Positions 44,436 to 53,158 of a stretch of DNA of 64,000 nt are shown here, in pieces. The notes under the pieces are model-generated. The model made no database searches and was not told the DNA's origin. It saw nothing but the letters and a program-made list of their open reading frames with translations. The position numbers and the translations under genes were made by a program. Within the stretch, counting starts at the first letter, position 1. Every line of letters begins with the position of its first letter. Origin of the DNA: Sediminibacterium sp. (GTDB taxonomy: Bacteria > Bacteroidota > Bacteroidia > Chitinophagales > Chitinophagaceae); contig NZ_JAUYTR010000009.1 of NCBI RefSeq assembly GCF_030695065.1, forward strand, positions 124,001 through 188,000, read 5' to 3'.

Positions 44436-45925
44436 CCGTTAGAGAAAATTCCGTCTAAATTATTGGTCTTTTTAACAATGCTTCTGATTTGCATGTCTAA
44501 CTCGTTGGCACTTTCAATTAGGTGATCAAAAATTTCTTTGTTGTGAACAGAGTTGCTGCTATTGAGCACTTCAATTACACCCAAAATATTTGCTAATGGA
44601 CGTCTTACTTCGTGCGATTGTATAAACGCAATATCTCTTAAGACTTTGTTTTGGGTTTTCATTTTTTCTTGCACTGCAACATCGTCGGTAATATTACGGT
44701 TGGTGCCAATTAAACGAATTGGTTTTCCTTCGGCATTTTTTTGAACAATGGCATGCGCCTCTATATACCTGATTTTACCATTTGGCATGGTAATTCTATA
44801 CACGGTTGAATCAATAGACTTCTTGCCTTCAGACAACCTAGATAAGATTCCCTTCATCATTTCCTTATCTTCTGGATGCATGGCTTTTTTAAAGATCTTG
44901 TACGGAGGAAATGGCGTGTCTTTAGCAAAACCATATAGATCATACATTTTCTCATCCCAAAAAGTAGTGCCATCTAATAAGTCTACTTCCCATACACCAA
45001 TCTGCGCAGAGTCAGTAGCCAACGAAAGCCTTTGCAAGGTTTCCTGTTGTTCTTTCTCGGCGTTCTTACGTTTAGTAATATCATTCTCAATAGACATAAA
45101 ACCAATATGTCTATTTGTTTCATCAAACAATGGCTTGCAATCAATCTCTAACCAAATGGTTTTATTGCGCTTATTGCTTACTTGAACTTCTTCAACAAAA
45201 GCCAGCTTATTCTCAATTGAATATCGAATGCGTTTATTTATTTTTTCTTCTACCCCAGCTTGATCTAAATAGAAAAATATTTTTTTACCCTTTGCTTCAT
45301 CTGCAGTGTATCCAATAATTCTATTAAAGCCTTCATTCACCCAAATAATATTTTCTTCTTTATCTGTTATTACCACAGCATTGGTTGTATTATGTGCAAC
45401 CAGCGCCATGCGAGTAACTTCTTCTTCAGATAATTCAGCTTCCCGTATACTAGGAGTAATATGTTCAACATTTGATTGAATAGATTCAATAGCCTGCTCA
45501 TCTAAATAAGCCCTGCTTTGAGACAACTCAACCGCTTTACTGTTATTGGTTTCGGTGGTGGTGATATCGTGCCCAACAGACATAATCCCCACAACATATC
45601 CCAAATCATTTTTAACAGCAGATATTTCCCAATGCGTCCAAAAAAATTCATCTCCTTCGCAAGCTTTTCTAACTGTAATAGCCACCGGTTTTTCGGGATG
45701 ACGTATACATTCTTTAGCTGCTTCATTACAAGCTTTTACATCTTCGGCATATACCGTATCTGCAAAATGGTTATTCGTAAGTGTAGTAGAAATATGTGCA
45801 AACTTGTGTTGGAACAATGGGTTCACATACAAGAACCTTCCTGTTAAGTCGGTAACGACTACAGAAAAAATCAATGAATTCAATAATTGCTCTGGAAGCA
45901 ATTGATCTACTTTCAATAGACTCAT
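44432..45925 (-). CDS. PAS-domain protein with HisKA but no ATPase domain
   Basis: 497 residues. Three PAS domains occur in order: about 10-125 (SLIFSVVVTDLTGRFLYVNPLF), 175-300 (VVITDKEENIIWVNEGFNRIIGYTADEA) and 300-415 (VWEVDLLDGTTFWDEKMYDLYG). A HisKA dimerisation/phosphoacceptor helix follows (VLRDIAFIQSHEVRRPLANILGVIEVL), with the phosphorylatable His in SHEVRRP. The protein ends (KKTNNLDGIFSNG) without the HATPase_c domain (no N/G boxes). It must therefore depend on another kinase, or act as a dimer partner. There is no transmembrane helix. Its upstream region carries a palindrome at 46031-46046. Confidence 0.9.
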   Translation of the reverse strand: MSLLKVDQLLPEQLLNSLIFSVVVTDLTGRFLYVNPLFQHKFAHISTTLTNNHFADTVYAEDVKACNEAAKECIRHPEKPVAITVRKACEGDEFFWTHWEISAVKNDLGYVVGIMSVGHDITTTETNNSKAVELSQSRAYLDEQAIESIQSNVEHITPSIREAELSEEEVTRMALVAHNTTNAVVITDKEENIIWVNEGFNRIIGYTADEAKGKKIFFYLDQAGVEEKINKRIRYSIENKLAFVEEVQVSNKRNKTIWLEIDCKPLFDETNRHIGFMSIENDITKRKNAEKEQQETLQRLSLATDSAQIGVWEVDLLDGTTFWDEKMYDLYGFAKDTPFPPYKIFKKAMHPEDKEMMKGILSRLSEGKKSIDSTVYRITMPNGKIRYIEAHAIVQKNAEGKPIRLIGTNRNITDDVAVQEKMKTQNKVLRDIAFIQSHEVRRPLANILGVIEVLNSSNSVHNKEIFDHLIESANELDMQIRSIVKKTNNLDGIFSNG

Positions 45926-46030
45926 AGGTTTGTACGGTTGCGCTGATTTATAGTTAAGGGGTCACTAGTCAGCAGGATTACAAGTACAAGATACCAAGTA
46001 TTCTGCATAAAATATATAAAAAACAATAAA

Positions 46031-46046
46031 TACCAACCAGTTGGTA
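46031..46046. promoter_or_regulatory. perfect 7-bp dyad upstream of the PAS gene
   Basis: TACCAAC-CA-GTTGGTA, a 7+2+7 perfect dyad 106 bp before the PAS gene ATG. With its flanking AAA it shares AAATACCAAC with the outer arm at 32859-32868. It is TetR-operator-like, but the regulator is unknown. Confidence 0.45.
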
Positions 46047-46059
46047 GAAGCCCCTATGC

Positions 46060-46092
46060 AATAAAAAATCCCAGCTAAATGCTTAGCTGGGA
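46060..46092 (-). terminator. rho-independent terminator after lpdA
   Basis: 10-bp perfect stem TCCCAGCTAA/TTAGCTGGGA with a 4-base loop (46069-46092). On the minus strand a TTTTTTATT run follows. It is 39 bp past the lpdA stop. Confidence 0.9.
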
Positions 46093-46130
46093 CTGTTTAT
46101 TATTTAATTAAAGCCGCTAGGTTAAATGGC

Positions 46131-47540
46131 TTATATATCTATTGCTTCGCCGTAAGCCGCTGCGGTAGCTTCTTTTAATCCTTCACTCATAGTTGGGTGA
46201 GGGTGAACCGCATTTAAGATTTCGTGGGCAGTGGTTTCAAGCTTACGAGCAACAACTGCTTCCGCAATCATTTCAGTTACATTGGTACCAATCATATGAC
46301 AACCTAAGAACTCACCATATTTGGCATCGTAAATAACTTTTACAAAACCTTCAGTTGCTCCAGCAGCACTGGCTTTACCGCTTGCCATGAATGGGAACTT
46401 ACCAACTTTTATTTCGTATCCTGCTTCTTTAGCTGCTTTTTCTGTGTAACCTACACTAGCTATTTCAGGAATACAATAAGTACATCCAGGGATATTGTTG
46501 TAATCCATGGCTTCAGGTAAATGATGGAACTTCTTTTCGGTATATCCAATATGCTCAGCCGCATTTATTCCTTCTTTAGCTGCAACGTGCGCCAAAGCTT
46601 GGCCTGGAGAACAATCTCCAATGGCATAAATTCCGGGAACAGAAGTTTGCTGAAACTTATCTACAATAATTTTTCCTTTTTCGGTTTTGATGCCGTTTTC
46701 TTCTAAGCCAATATTCTCAATATTTGCAATTACACCAACCGCACTTAAAACTACATCTGCTTCTAATACTACAATTGAACCATCTTGCTTCTTTACGGTT
46801 GCTTTAACACCTGCACCAGCAGTATCTAAAGATTCCACAGATGCATTGGTCATGATTTCAATGCCTTGCTTTTTGTATTGCTTTTCTAATTCTTTAGAAA
46901 TATCTTCATCTTCAACAGGAACAATTCTAGGCATGAATTCTACTATGGTAACTTTCGTGCCCATGCTATTGTATACATAAGCAAACTCAACACCAATTGC
47001 ACCACTACCAACTACTATCATAGATTTTGGTTGCTCAGGCAATACCATTGCTTCGCGGTAACCAATTACTTTTTTACCATCTTGAGGTAAATTAGGTAAA
47101 GCGCGGCTTCTACCACCAGTTGCAATAACAATATGCTTGCCTTCTACAACTTGTTTGCTTCCATCTGCTGCGGTTACTTCAATTTGGCCTTTGGCTTTTA
47201 TTTTACCATAGCCCATGATTACATCAATCTTGTTCTTTTTCATAAGAAATTGAACACCCTTGCTCATTTTGTCGGCAACGCCACGACTTCTTTTTACTAC
47301 TGCACCAAAATCGTGTTGAACGCCTGTAGCGTTAATTCCGTAGTTGGCACTATGTTTCATATAGTCGTATACTTGAGCACTCTTAATAAGCGCTTTAGTA
47401 GGTATACAACCCCAGTTCAAACAAACTCCACCTAAACTTTCTTTTTCAATGATGGCCACTTTAAATCCTAGCTGAGAAGCACGGATTGCTGCGGGGTATC
47501 CACCAGGACCACTTCCCAGAACAATTACATCATACGCCAT
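46131..47540 (-). CDS. lpdA: dihydrolipoyl dehydrogenase
   Basis: Flavoprotein E3 of 2-oxo acid dehydrogenase complexes. The FAD-binding GSGPGG is at 9-14. The redox-active disulfide is GGVCLNWGC (C40 and C45). The NAD-binding VVGSGAIGVEFA and the second FAD motif YAIGDC are present. The catalytic His-Glu dyad is in HPHPTMSE (H448, E453). 469 residues, complete. No E1/E2 genes are adjacent, so it is an isolated copy. Confidence 0.96.
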   Translation of the reverse strand: MAYDVIVLGSGPGGYPAAIRASQLGFKVAIIEKESLGGVCLNWGCIPTKALIKSAQVYDYMKHSANYGINATGVQHDFGAVVKRSRGVADKMSKGVQFLMKKNKIDVIMGYGKIKAKGQIEVTAADGSKQVVEGKHIVIATGGRSRALPNLPQDGKKVIGYREAMVLPEQPKSMIVVGSGAIGVEFAYVYNSMGTKVTIVEFMPRIVPVEDEDISKELEKQYKKQGIEIMTNASVESLDTAGAGVKATVKKQDGSIVVLEADVVLSAVGVIANIENIGLEENGIKTEKGKIIVDKFQQTSVPGIYAIGDCSPGQALAHVAAKEGINAAEHIGYTEKKFHHLPEAMDYNNIPGCTYCIPEIASVGYTEKAAKEAGYEIKVGKFPFMASGKASAAGATEGFVKVIYDAKYGEFLGCHMIGTNVTEMIAEAVVARKLETTAHEILNAVHPHPTMSEGLKEATAAAYGEAIDI

Positions 47541-47599
47541 GGTAACAGTATTAATTAAAATTGATAAATAATGGTTTTGCGGATGCGAAAATACTATGT

Positions 47600-48421
47600 T
47601 TATTCAAAGAATATGCGAATGGTCTGGTAAAACCATTTATTTCCATTAGAAACACCCGATTGTTGCATATGTTCATTGTACCCTTGTAAGCCAAATAACC
47701 CAGCCATATTGCCATTTCTTAGCGCAATTTCAAGGTATCCAGCCGAATTAAACCAGGCAATTTTTCCATGTTCTGCAACAGAAGCATAGTTATCACTAAT
47801 TTTTTCAATCATTTCGTTGCGCTTGAACATGATTTTAAAGCGCCTGCCTTTGCCATGTTCTTCAAAATCTTTTTGGGTAATATTGATCACTACATTCTCA
47901 AAATTGTCTATAAACAAGATTTGGCCTTCAATCCAATTTTCACCAACAGTGGGTTTTAAAGGATATTTCTCTACCATTTCTTGCGTAACTGTTCCTGCAG
48001 CGGTTACCCTACCCTGCTTAAATATATTGCTAACAGCAGCCACTAAATCGGCTGTAATGGTTAACAAACCTGTATTCGGTGTAACTGGCACCCGAATAAT
48101 TTGAGCCGGCTTAACCCCTGTAATCATCGTGATTAATCCATTGTCGGCACAAATAATATTTTGACCATTCCAATGTGCTATCAAAAAATGATTGGTTTCA
48201 GACTCAAAAACGTTTACCAATACCAAATGAAAAGTGCCCGTGGGATAAAATTGGAAGGCGTTACCGCAGATATAAGCTGCTAAAGGAAGATTGGTTTGAG
48301 ATAAATAATGCGAAATATCTGCAATATTGAGGTCTGGAATCGATTGCAAAAACTGCCCCTTGATGGCACCAACAATAAAGTCTCGTTGGCCAATATCGGA
48401 ACTCAGGGTCAGTATAGGCAT
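47600..48421 (-). CDS. SAM hydroxide adenosyltransferase (DUF62 family)
   Basis: 273 residues, family of SAM-hydroxide adenosyltransferases and fluorinase relatives, which cleave S-adenosyl-methionine to adenosine and methionine. Motifs: LSSDIGQRDFIVGAIKG at the start, PTGTFHLVLVNV, CADNGLIT, IDNFENVVINI and the C-terminal FNSAGYLEIALRNGNMA that binds the methionine/adenosine end. It lies 30 bp before an SDR gene on the same strand. Function is inferred from family members. Confidence 0.88.
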   Translation of the reverse strand: MPILTLSSDIGQRDFIVGAIKGQFLQSIPDLNIADISHYLSQTNLPLAAYICGNAFQFYPTGTFHLVLVNVFESETNHFLIAHWNGQNIICADNGLITMITGVKPAQIIRVPVTPNTGLLTITADLVAAVSNIFKQGRVTAAGTVTQEMVEKYPLKPTVGENWIEGQILFIDNFENVVINITQKDFEEHGKGRRFKIMFKRNEMIEKISDNYASVAEHGKIAWFNSAGYLEIALRNGNMAGLFGLQGYNEHMQQSGVSNGNKWFYQTIRIFFE

Positions 48422-48451
48422 GCTAGTATGCTAACGAAAAACCCTATTGGA

Positions 48452-49258
48452 TTATTTTACCAGCTCCCCGTTTTTATAGAAAAACTTTCTAACCAATTTA
48501 TCGGTTAATGAAGGAAAAAATTTATTCATAAAAACCGTACGCTTCCCTGTAAAAGTGAGTACCAATGTGCGCTTTCTTTTTGCAATGGCTTTGGCAATAT
48601 GTTGGGCACATTCTTCTGCAGGCATCATTTTATCTTCTGCCATTTTAGTTTCACCATTGGGTTTACCCGCTTTATCTAAAGCTGCATTACGAATATTGGA
48701 AGTAGTAAAGCCAGGACAAACCCACATAACATTCGTACCAGAATCTAATAATTCGGTTCTTAAACTTTCTAACCATCCATTCATGGCATATTTAGATGCA
48801 GAATAACCACTTCGACCAGGAAGGCCTCTGTAGCCTGCTATAGAAGAGACTCCTACTATGGATCCTTTGTTCTTTAAAATAAATGGCAATGCCAGTTTAG
48901 TGCAGTAAACAGTTCCCCAGAAATTGATATCCATTACTTTTCTAATGGCATCAAATTCTACTTCTTCCACTTCTGAGCGCATAGAAACACCCGCATTGTT
49001 AATTAAAATATCAATGGTGCCAAACTGCTTAACTGCTAATTGAATAAAATTGATGCAATCTTGTTCTTTGCTCACATCAGCAGTATGAATCACTAATGGT
49101 TTACCAGAATAGGCAGATTGTAGCTGGTATAACTTATCATAGTTTCTACCACAGGTAGCCACTTTAGCGCCTGATTCTATAAATAAGGATACCAATGCTT
49201 TTCCAATTCCTTCAGACCCACCGGTGATTACAACCACTTTATTCTTGAACTCGAACAT
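48452..49258 (-). CDS. SDR family NAD(P)-dependent oxidoreductase
   Basis: Classical short-chain dehydrogenase. The cofactor motif TGGSEGIGKA is at 12-21, and NNAGVS is near residue 90. The catalytic SSIAGYRGLPGRSGYSASKYAMNG gives the S-Y-K triad. The C-terminus is KRTLVLTFTGKRTVFMNKFFPSLTDKLVRKFFYKNGELVK, resembling the DHRS7/3-ketodihydrosphingosine-reductase type that acts on lipids. 268 residues. It is followed by the SAM hydrolase gene. Confidence 0.9.
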   Translation of the reverse strand: MFEFKNKVVVITGGSEGIGKALVSLFIESGAKVATCGRNYDKLYQLQSAYSGKPLVIHTADVSKEQDCINFIQLAVKQFGTIDILINNAGVSMRSEVEEVEFDAIRKVMDINFWGTVYCTKLALPFILKNKGSIVGVSSIAGYRGLPGRSGYSASKYAMNGWLESLRTELLDSGTNVMWVCPGFTTSNIRNAALDKAGKPNGETKMAEDKMMPAEECAQHIAKAIAKRKRTLVLTFTGKRTVFMNKFFPSLTDKLVRKFFYKNGELVK

Positions 49259-49341
49259 GATTTAATTGTTTATATACATCAAATTTACATTAAAGAAAAC
49301 CTTAACAGCAGAATAAAAAATCTAAAAAATATCAATAAAAA

Positions 49342-49372
49342 TTTGGCTGAAGTTTTATTTATCTTATTTTTG
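49342..49372 (+). promoter_or_regulatory. promoter of tRNA-Lys
   Basis: TTTG at 49342-49345, 19-bp spacer, TATTTTTG at 49365-49372, then CAACCC. The -7 region, TTATTTTTGCAACCC, is identical to that of the tRNA-Glu gene at 18858-18872. Confidence 0.65.
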
Positions 49373-49409
49373 CAACCCAAATTAAAGATAACGGCAACGA
49401 AATCTTTAA

Positions 49410-49482
49410 GATTCTGTAGCTCAGTTGGTAGAGCAATACACTTTTAATGTATGGGTCCTGGGTTCGAGTCCCAGCGGGATCA
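49410..49482 (+). tRNA. tRNA-Lys (anticodon TTT)
   Basis: The acceptor GATTCTG pairs with CGGGATC, and the D-arm is GCTC-AGTTGGTAGA-GC. The anticodon stem ATACA/TGTAT has the loop CTTTTAA, with anticodon TTT at 49443-49445. The T-arm is CTGGG-TTCGAGT-CCCAG. The discriminator is A and CCA is not encoded. Confidence 0.95.
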
Positions 49483-49483
49483 C

Positions 49484-49514
49484 AAAGCTCCGAAGAAATT
49501 CGGAGCTTTTTTTA
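49484..49514 (+). terminator. terminator after tRNA-Lys
   Basis: 11-bp perfect stem AAAGCTCCGAA/TTCGGAGCTTT with a GAAA tetraloop and a following T-run. It starts two bases after the tRNA. Confidence 0.92.
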
Positions 49515-49524
49515 TGCATGCATG

Positions 49525-49626
49525 TGAGCGGAAGAAATCGTAATGCAAGAGTGAAAGCGAGACAAGCTTGCTTGATTGAGCTTGAACGAATTGCATTACA
49601 ACGAGCGAAGCGAGTACTTCCACTCA
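49525..49626. repeat. long imperfect hairpin region after tRNA-Lys
   Basis: Outer arms TGAGCGGAAG (49525-49534) and CTTCCACTCA (49617-49626) pair at nine of ten positions. Inside are TAATGCAA (49541-49548) and TTGCATTA (49591-49598), then CAAGC (49563-49567) and GCTTG (49580-49584). It could fold as a 100-nt extended hairpin. No coding potential is convincing. It looks like a small repeat-type or structured element. Confidence 0.5.
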
Positions 49627-49687
49627 AGAGATTAAACTAAAAAAAGCCACTGAAAATTTTACAGAGATTTGGGTAAGGTCAATGCGG

Positions 49688-49730
49688 TGGGAAGTCGGCG
49701 TAGCGCAGTGGAGCCGACAATCCCAGCGGG
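49688..49730. repeat. second hairpin and tRNA-Lys 3'-end duplicate
   Basis: TGGGA-A-GTCGGC (49688-49699) pairs with GCCGAC-AA-TCCCA (49713-49725). The tail TCCCAGCGGG at 49721-49730 repeats 10 bases of the tRNA-Lys 3' end (49469-49478). It may be an old attachment-site remnant. Confidence 0.45.
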
Positions 49731-49739
49731 GAGAAAATT

Positions 49740-50363
49740 CTATGGCACCATCCACTTATACACTCCACTCATATAATCAAAGTATGCCCTTCTGTGACCT
49801 GCATGATTCAACCACAACCAATCTATTGATTCAACCTGTATATCAACAATACCAAAGTGTTGTTGCCCACATTCACTTTCTTCTAAAGTAAATTTTTCTT
49901 GCTCAATGTCTTCTGACAAACCACTCGTAGGGATATCAGAAAAACTAGAAGGAGGATATAGGGTCAAATAACATCTTCTACTAGACAACGAAGTCTTTTG
50001 CCATGCTTCTAAAGTAATTTCATCATTAAAATGCAGTATTGCTTTTCCTTTAACCCGAAGTTGAATACGGGCTGAAACATCATAAAATAATGCACTAATG
50101 GAATTATTTAACGATAATTCTTCCCATTTTCTACTTCTAATATCGGTATGAAAACGCAATTCCCTTTCTAAGGGCAAGGCTTTCCGCAAGACTACCGTAC
50201 GCATACTCAGTTCTCCTTTGCTTATGCTTCCAACACAAGGAGTATGAAAAGCATCTCTACTTTTAATTGCGCCATTGACCAGTCGGTTCCAGCAATCTTT
50301 TTCTAGTTCATCTAAATTGAAGCTGACTTGATTAATCACTACAGTTTCTTTCGACTCCATCAT
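49740..50363 (-). CDS. pyridoxamine 5'-phosphate oxidase family protein
   Basis: FMN-binding split-barrel protein. Motifs: RTVVLRKALPLERELRFHTDIRSRKWEEL with the FMN-binding arginine and serine residues, ISALFYDVSARIQLRVKGKA, LYPPSS and a terminal DWLWLNHAGHRRAYF. 207 residues. It lacks the full PdxH C-terminus, so it is probably a flavin-binding oxidoreductase of the PNPOx-like group and not confirmed as a PLP-synthesis enzyme. It lies 257 bp from tRNA-Lys and 33 bp downstream of the molybdenum hydroxylase gene. Confidence 0.85.
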   Translation of the reverse strand: MMESKETVVINQVSFNLDELEKDCWNRLVNGAIKSRDAFHTPCVGSISKGELSMRTVVLRKALPLERELRFHTDIRSRKWEELSLNNSISALFYDVSARIQLRVKGKAILHFNDEITLEAWQKTSLSSRRCYLTLYPPSSFSDIPTSGLSEDIEQEKFTLEESECGQQHFGIVDIQVESIDWLWLNHAGHRRAYFDYMSGVYKWMVP

Positions 50364-50396
50364 AAACTTTCAACAAATTATATTATTGAAAGTTGA

Positions 50397-52655
50397 CTAT
50401 ACTTTTATTTTACCCAACTCCTTTAAATACGGCTGATTGTACAAACGCTTCCCCGTGGCTTTATACAAGGCATTGGCCAACGCAGCAAATACTGGAGGAA
50501 ATGGCGGCTCACCCAAACCAGTTGGATCAATATTATTTTGAACAAAATGCACATCAATCTTCTTGGGTGCTTCTCTATGTCTAATAATTCTGTATTGATT
50601 TAAATTCTTTTGCTGTGAAGTTCCTTTATCAAAAATCAACTCGCCATACAATGCATTACCAATTCCATCAACCACTGATCCTTCCACCATATTCTTAGCT
50701 CCTTCAGGATTCACCACAAAACCACAATCCAATGCAGATACTACTTTCTCTACAACAGGCTGACCATTCTTCATAGTTACATCTACCACATGTGCAGCAT
50801 AAGATGCATGACAGAAATAAGCAGCTACCCCACGCTTGGCATTTTTAGAAGCAGCAGCCCCCCAATTTGATTTTTCCTTCAATAATTCCAACACGCCAAT
50901 ATATCGGTCTGCATCGTAGTCATTGTTTTTACCAACTGGATTGGATTTTGCTTTTTTCAATAACTCTATGCGAAATTCCAAAGGATCTTTACCTACTGTT
51001 TCTGCTAACTCATCTAAAAAAGATTGTTCCGCACTCGCATTAAAATTAGAACGAGGTGCCCTATATGCACCAATAGTAATATTAGAAGGCAACTCCCAAC
51101 TCTCCGCTAAATAATTAGCAAAAACACCTGCAGGAAAACGATTCTCATGTAATGGACTTTCTGGGAAACCTCCACCAATTACATGCAAAGCAGTTATATT
51201 ATTATTTTCGTCAATCGCTGCTTTATAAGTCATGATATAAGTAGGTCTATAAATACCATTCGTTAAATCATCTTCTCTTGTATAAATTAATTTAACAGGC
51301 GCTTTTACTTTCTTAGAAATATGTCCTGCTTCCACAATATAGTGTCCATATGCTCTGCGCCCGAAACCACCACCCATTCTAGCCAGTTTCATTTCAATTT
51401 GCTCAGGCTTAATATCCAAATTGGCAACAATATTTTGTTTTATCATTTCAGGAATCTGAATAGGTGCTACAAAAAATGCTTTCGCATCGGTTATATGTGC
51501 AACACAACTAATTGGCTCCATTGGATTATGTGCTAAAAATGGAGCTGTATAAGTGCGTTCCAAAACTTTCTTTGCACTTTTAAATGCAGTTTCAGGGTCT
51601 CCATCTTTTCTTGCTACACGGGTTGGTTTCTTCTGCATTTCATGCATCTGACGCAAATGCGATTCAGTACTTTCTAAACCAGCAGGAATAATTTCTTCTC
51701 TTTTGCCTCCTCTTGCCATCACCATCTCCTTCGTATCTTGAATAGGTTCCCATTGAGCAACCACTTTCTTTCTGGCATTCATTACTTCCCAGGTAGAATT
51801 TCCAACTACTGCAATCAATTTATTAAATGCCCTTGTATCAAAACCAGCTTTCGCATATCCGTCCTTGTAAACTTGAAAATCAAAAACCGCTTTAATACCT
51901 GGCATCTTCAGGGCTTCAGTTGCATCAAAAGATTTGAGTTCCATACCAAATGCAGGGGGATGAATCACCATCGCAATCAACATCCCTTCCATTTTATAAT
52001 CAATGGTAAAAAGAGATTGACCGTCTACAATTTCCTTACCCACTTTATTTTTCTGCGCAGTACCTAATAAGGTAAATTCAGATGGCTTTTTCAGATTTAC
52101 TTTTTCAGGTTTCGGTAGTTTAGCTGCAGCAGTTGCCAATGAACCATAATTAGCAGATCTATTCGATGCTTTGTGCATCACTACCCCTTTAGAAACAGTG
52201 AGCTCAGACACTGAAACACCCCACTCATTTGCAGCAGCTTGCATTAACATCAGTCTCGCTGTTGCACCAGCGGTTCTTAATGGCCTCCAAGCCATTGCCA
52301 TGGCCCTACTACCACCAGTAAATTGACTCTTAAAACGAGGCGTATCGTAATCCCCCATTTCAACAATTACTTTACTCCAATCTGCTTCTAATTCTTCATT
52401 CACCATCATGGGAAGCGAAGTCATTACATTCGTTCCAAATTCTGGATTCGGATTAAATATTTTTACTTGATTATCTGGAGTGATTTTTATGAACCCATTT
52501 AATTCCACCCAATTTTCTTTATCCTGCGTATGAGCAATGGCTTCATTGGGAATTAAATTAGCAAACCAACTGAAACCAACCATCATTCCACCTCCAGTTA
52601 AAGAAGTAACTTTTAGGAATGAACGTCTGCTTTGATTATTCTTTGCGTTTTTCAT
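50397..52655 (-). CDS. molybdopterin-binding subunit of a xanthine-dehydrogenase-family hydroxylase (IorB-like)
   Basis: Large subunit of a molybdenum hydroxylase such as isoquinoline 1-oxidoreductase. The N-terminus has a twin-arginine signal (QSRRSFLKVTS, then GGGMMVGFSWFANLIPNEAIA), so it is exported folded with its cofactor. Family motifs include FTGGSRAMA, AHNPMEPISCVAHIT, GGGFGRRAYGHYIVEA, YTREDD and AYRAPRSNFNASAEQSFLDELA. 752 residues, near the family norm. It follows the 2Fe-2S subunit gene by 10 bases. The substrate is unknown. Confidence 0.9.
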   Translation of the reverse strand: MKNAKNNQSRRSFLKVTSLTGGGMMVGFSWFANLIPNEAIAHTQDKENWVELNGFIKITPDNQVKIFNPNPEFGTNVMTSLPMMVNEELEADWSKVIVEMGDYDTPRFKSQFTGGSRAMAMAWRPLRTAGATARLMLMQAAANEWGVSVSELTVSKGVVMHKASNRSANYGSLATAAAKLPKPEKVNLKKPSEFTLLGTAQKNKVGKEIVDGQSLFTIDYKMEGMLIAMVIHPPAFGMELKSFDATEALKMPGIKAVFDFQVYKDGYAKAGFDTRAFNKLIAVVGNSTWEVMNARKKVVAQWEPIQDTKEMVMARGGKREEIIPAGLESTESHLRQMHEMQKKPTRVARKDGDPETAFKSAKKVLERTYTAPFLAHNPMEPISCVAHITDAKAFFVAPIQIPEMIKQNIVANLDIKPEQIEMKLARMGGGFGRRAYGHYIVEAGHISKKVKAPVKLIYTREDDLTNGIYRPTYIMTYKAAIDENNNITALHVIGGGFPESPLHENRFPAGVFANYLAESWELPSNITIGAYRAPRSNFNASAEQSFLDELAETVGKDPLEFRIELLKKAKSNPVGKNNDYDADRYIGVLELLKEKSNWGAAASKNAKRGVAAYFCHASYAAHVVDVTMKNGQPVVEKVVSALDCGFVVNPEGAKNMVEGSVVDGIGNALYGELIFDKGTSQQKNLNQYRIIRHREAPKKIDVHFVQNNIDPTGLGEPPFPPVFAALANALYKATGKRLYNQPYLKELGKIKV

Positions 52656-52665
52656 TTACTAAAAA

Positions 52666-53136
52666 TTATTTGTTAGATGATTTAGCTGCTTGTTGAATAG
52701 CTGCTTTGATTCTTAAATAAGTTCCACACCTGCAAATATTTCCAGTCATTGCAGATTCTATTTCTGTTTCTGTTGGATTAGGGTTGCTTTTTAACAAAGC
52801 CACTGCAGACATAATTTGACCTGTTTGACAGTAACCACACTGAGCCACATCTAATTCAAGCCAAGCTTTTTGAACCGGATGCATTTCTTTACCTGCAGAA
52901 ACAATTCCCTCAATGGTAGTAATAGCTTGTGTTCCAACTGCAGATATTGGTAATTGACAAGATCTTAAGGCGCGACCATTTAAATGAATCGTACATGCGC
53001 CACAAGCCCCTACTCCGCAACCATATTTGGTACCTACTAGTTGTAAGTGATCACGCAAAACCCATAATACAGGCGTAGAAGGATCTACATCTACCTGCAT
53101 GGGTTTCCCATTTACCTTCAGTTGAAACTTTGCCAT
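52666..53136 (-). CDS. 2Fe-2S subunit of the molybdenum hydroxylase (IorA-like)
   Basis: 156-residue iron-sulfur subunit. The first cluster cysteines are in CGVGACGACTIHLNGRALRSC and the second in CGYCQTGQ and CRCG. It passes electrons from the molybdenum site, in a two-subunit complex with the downstream protein. No signal peptide is seen, so it is probably co-exported by the Tat signal of its partner. It is preceded by the NTF2-like gene (22 bp). Confidence 0.94.
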   Translation of the reverse strand: MAKFQLKVNGKPMQVDVDPSTPVLWVLRDHLQLVGTKYGCGVGACGACTIHLNGRALRSCQLPISAVGTQAITTIEGIVSAGKEMHPVQKAWLELDVAQCGYCQTGQIMSAVALLKSNPNPTETEIESAMTGNICRCGTYLRIKAAIQQAAKSSNK

Positions 53137-53158
53137 AATCTAACTTTTTTAATGAATT

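Noticed and set aside
46687..46980. Plus-strand frame inside lpdA
   Set aside because: Shadow of the intact lpdA gene in another frame.
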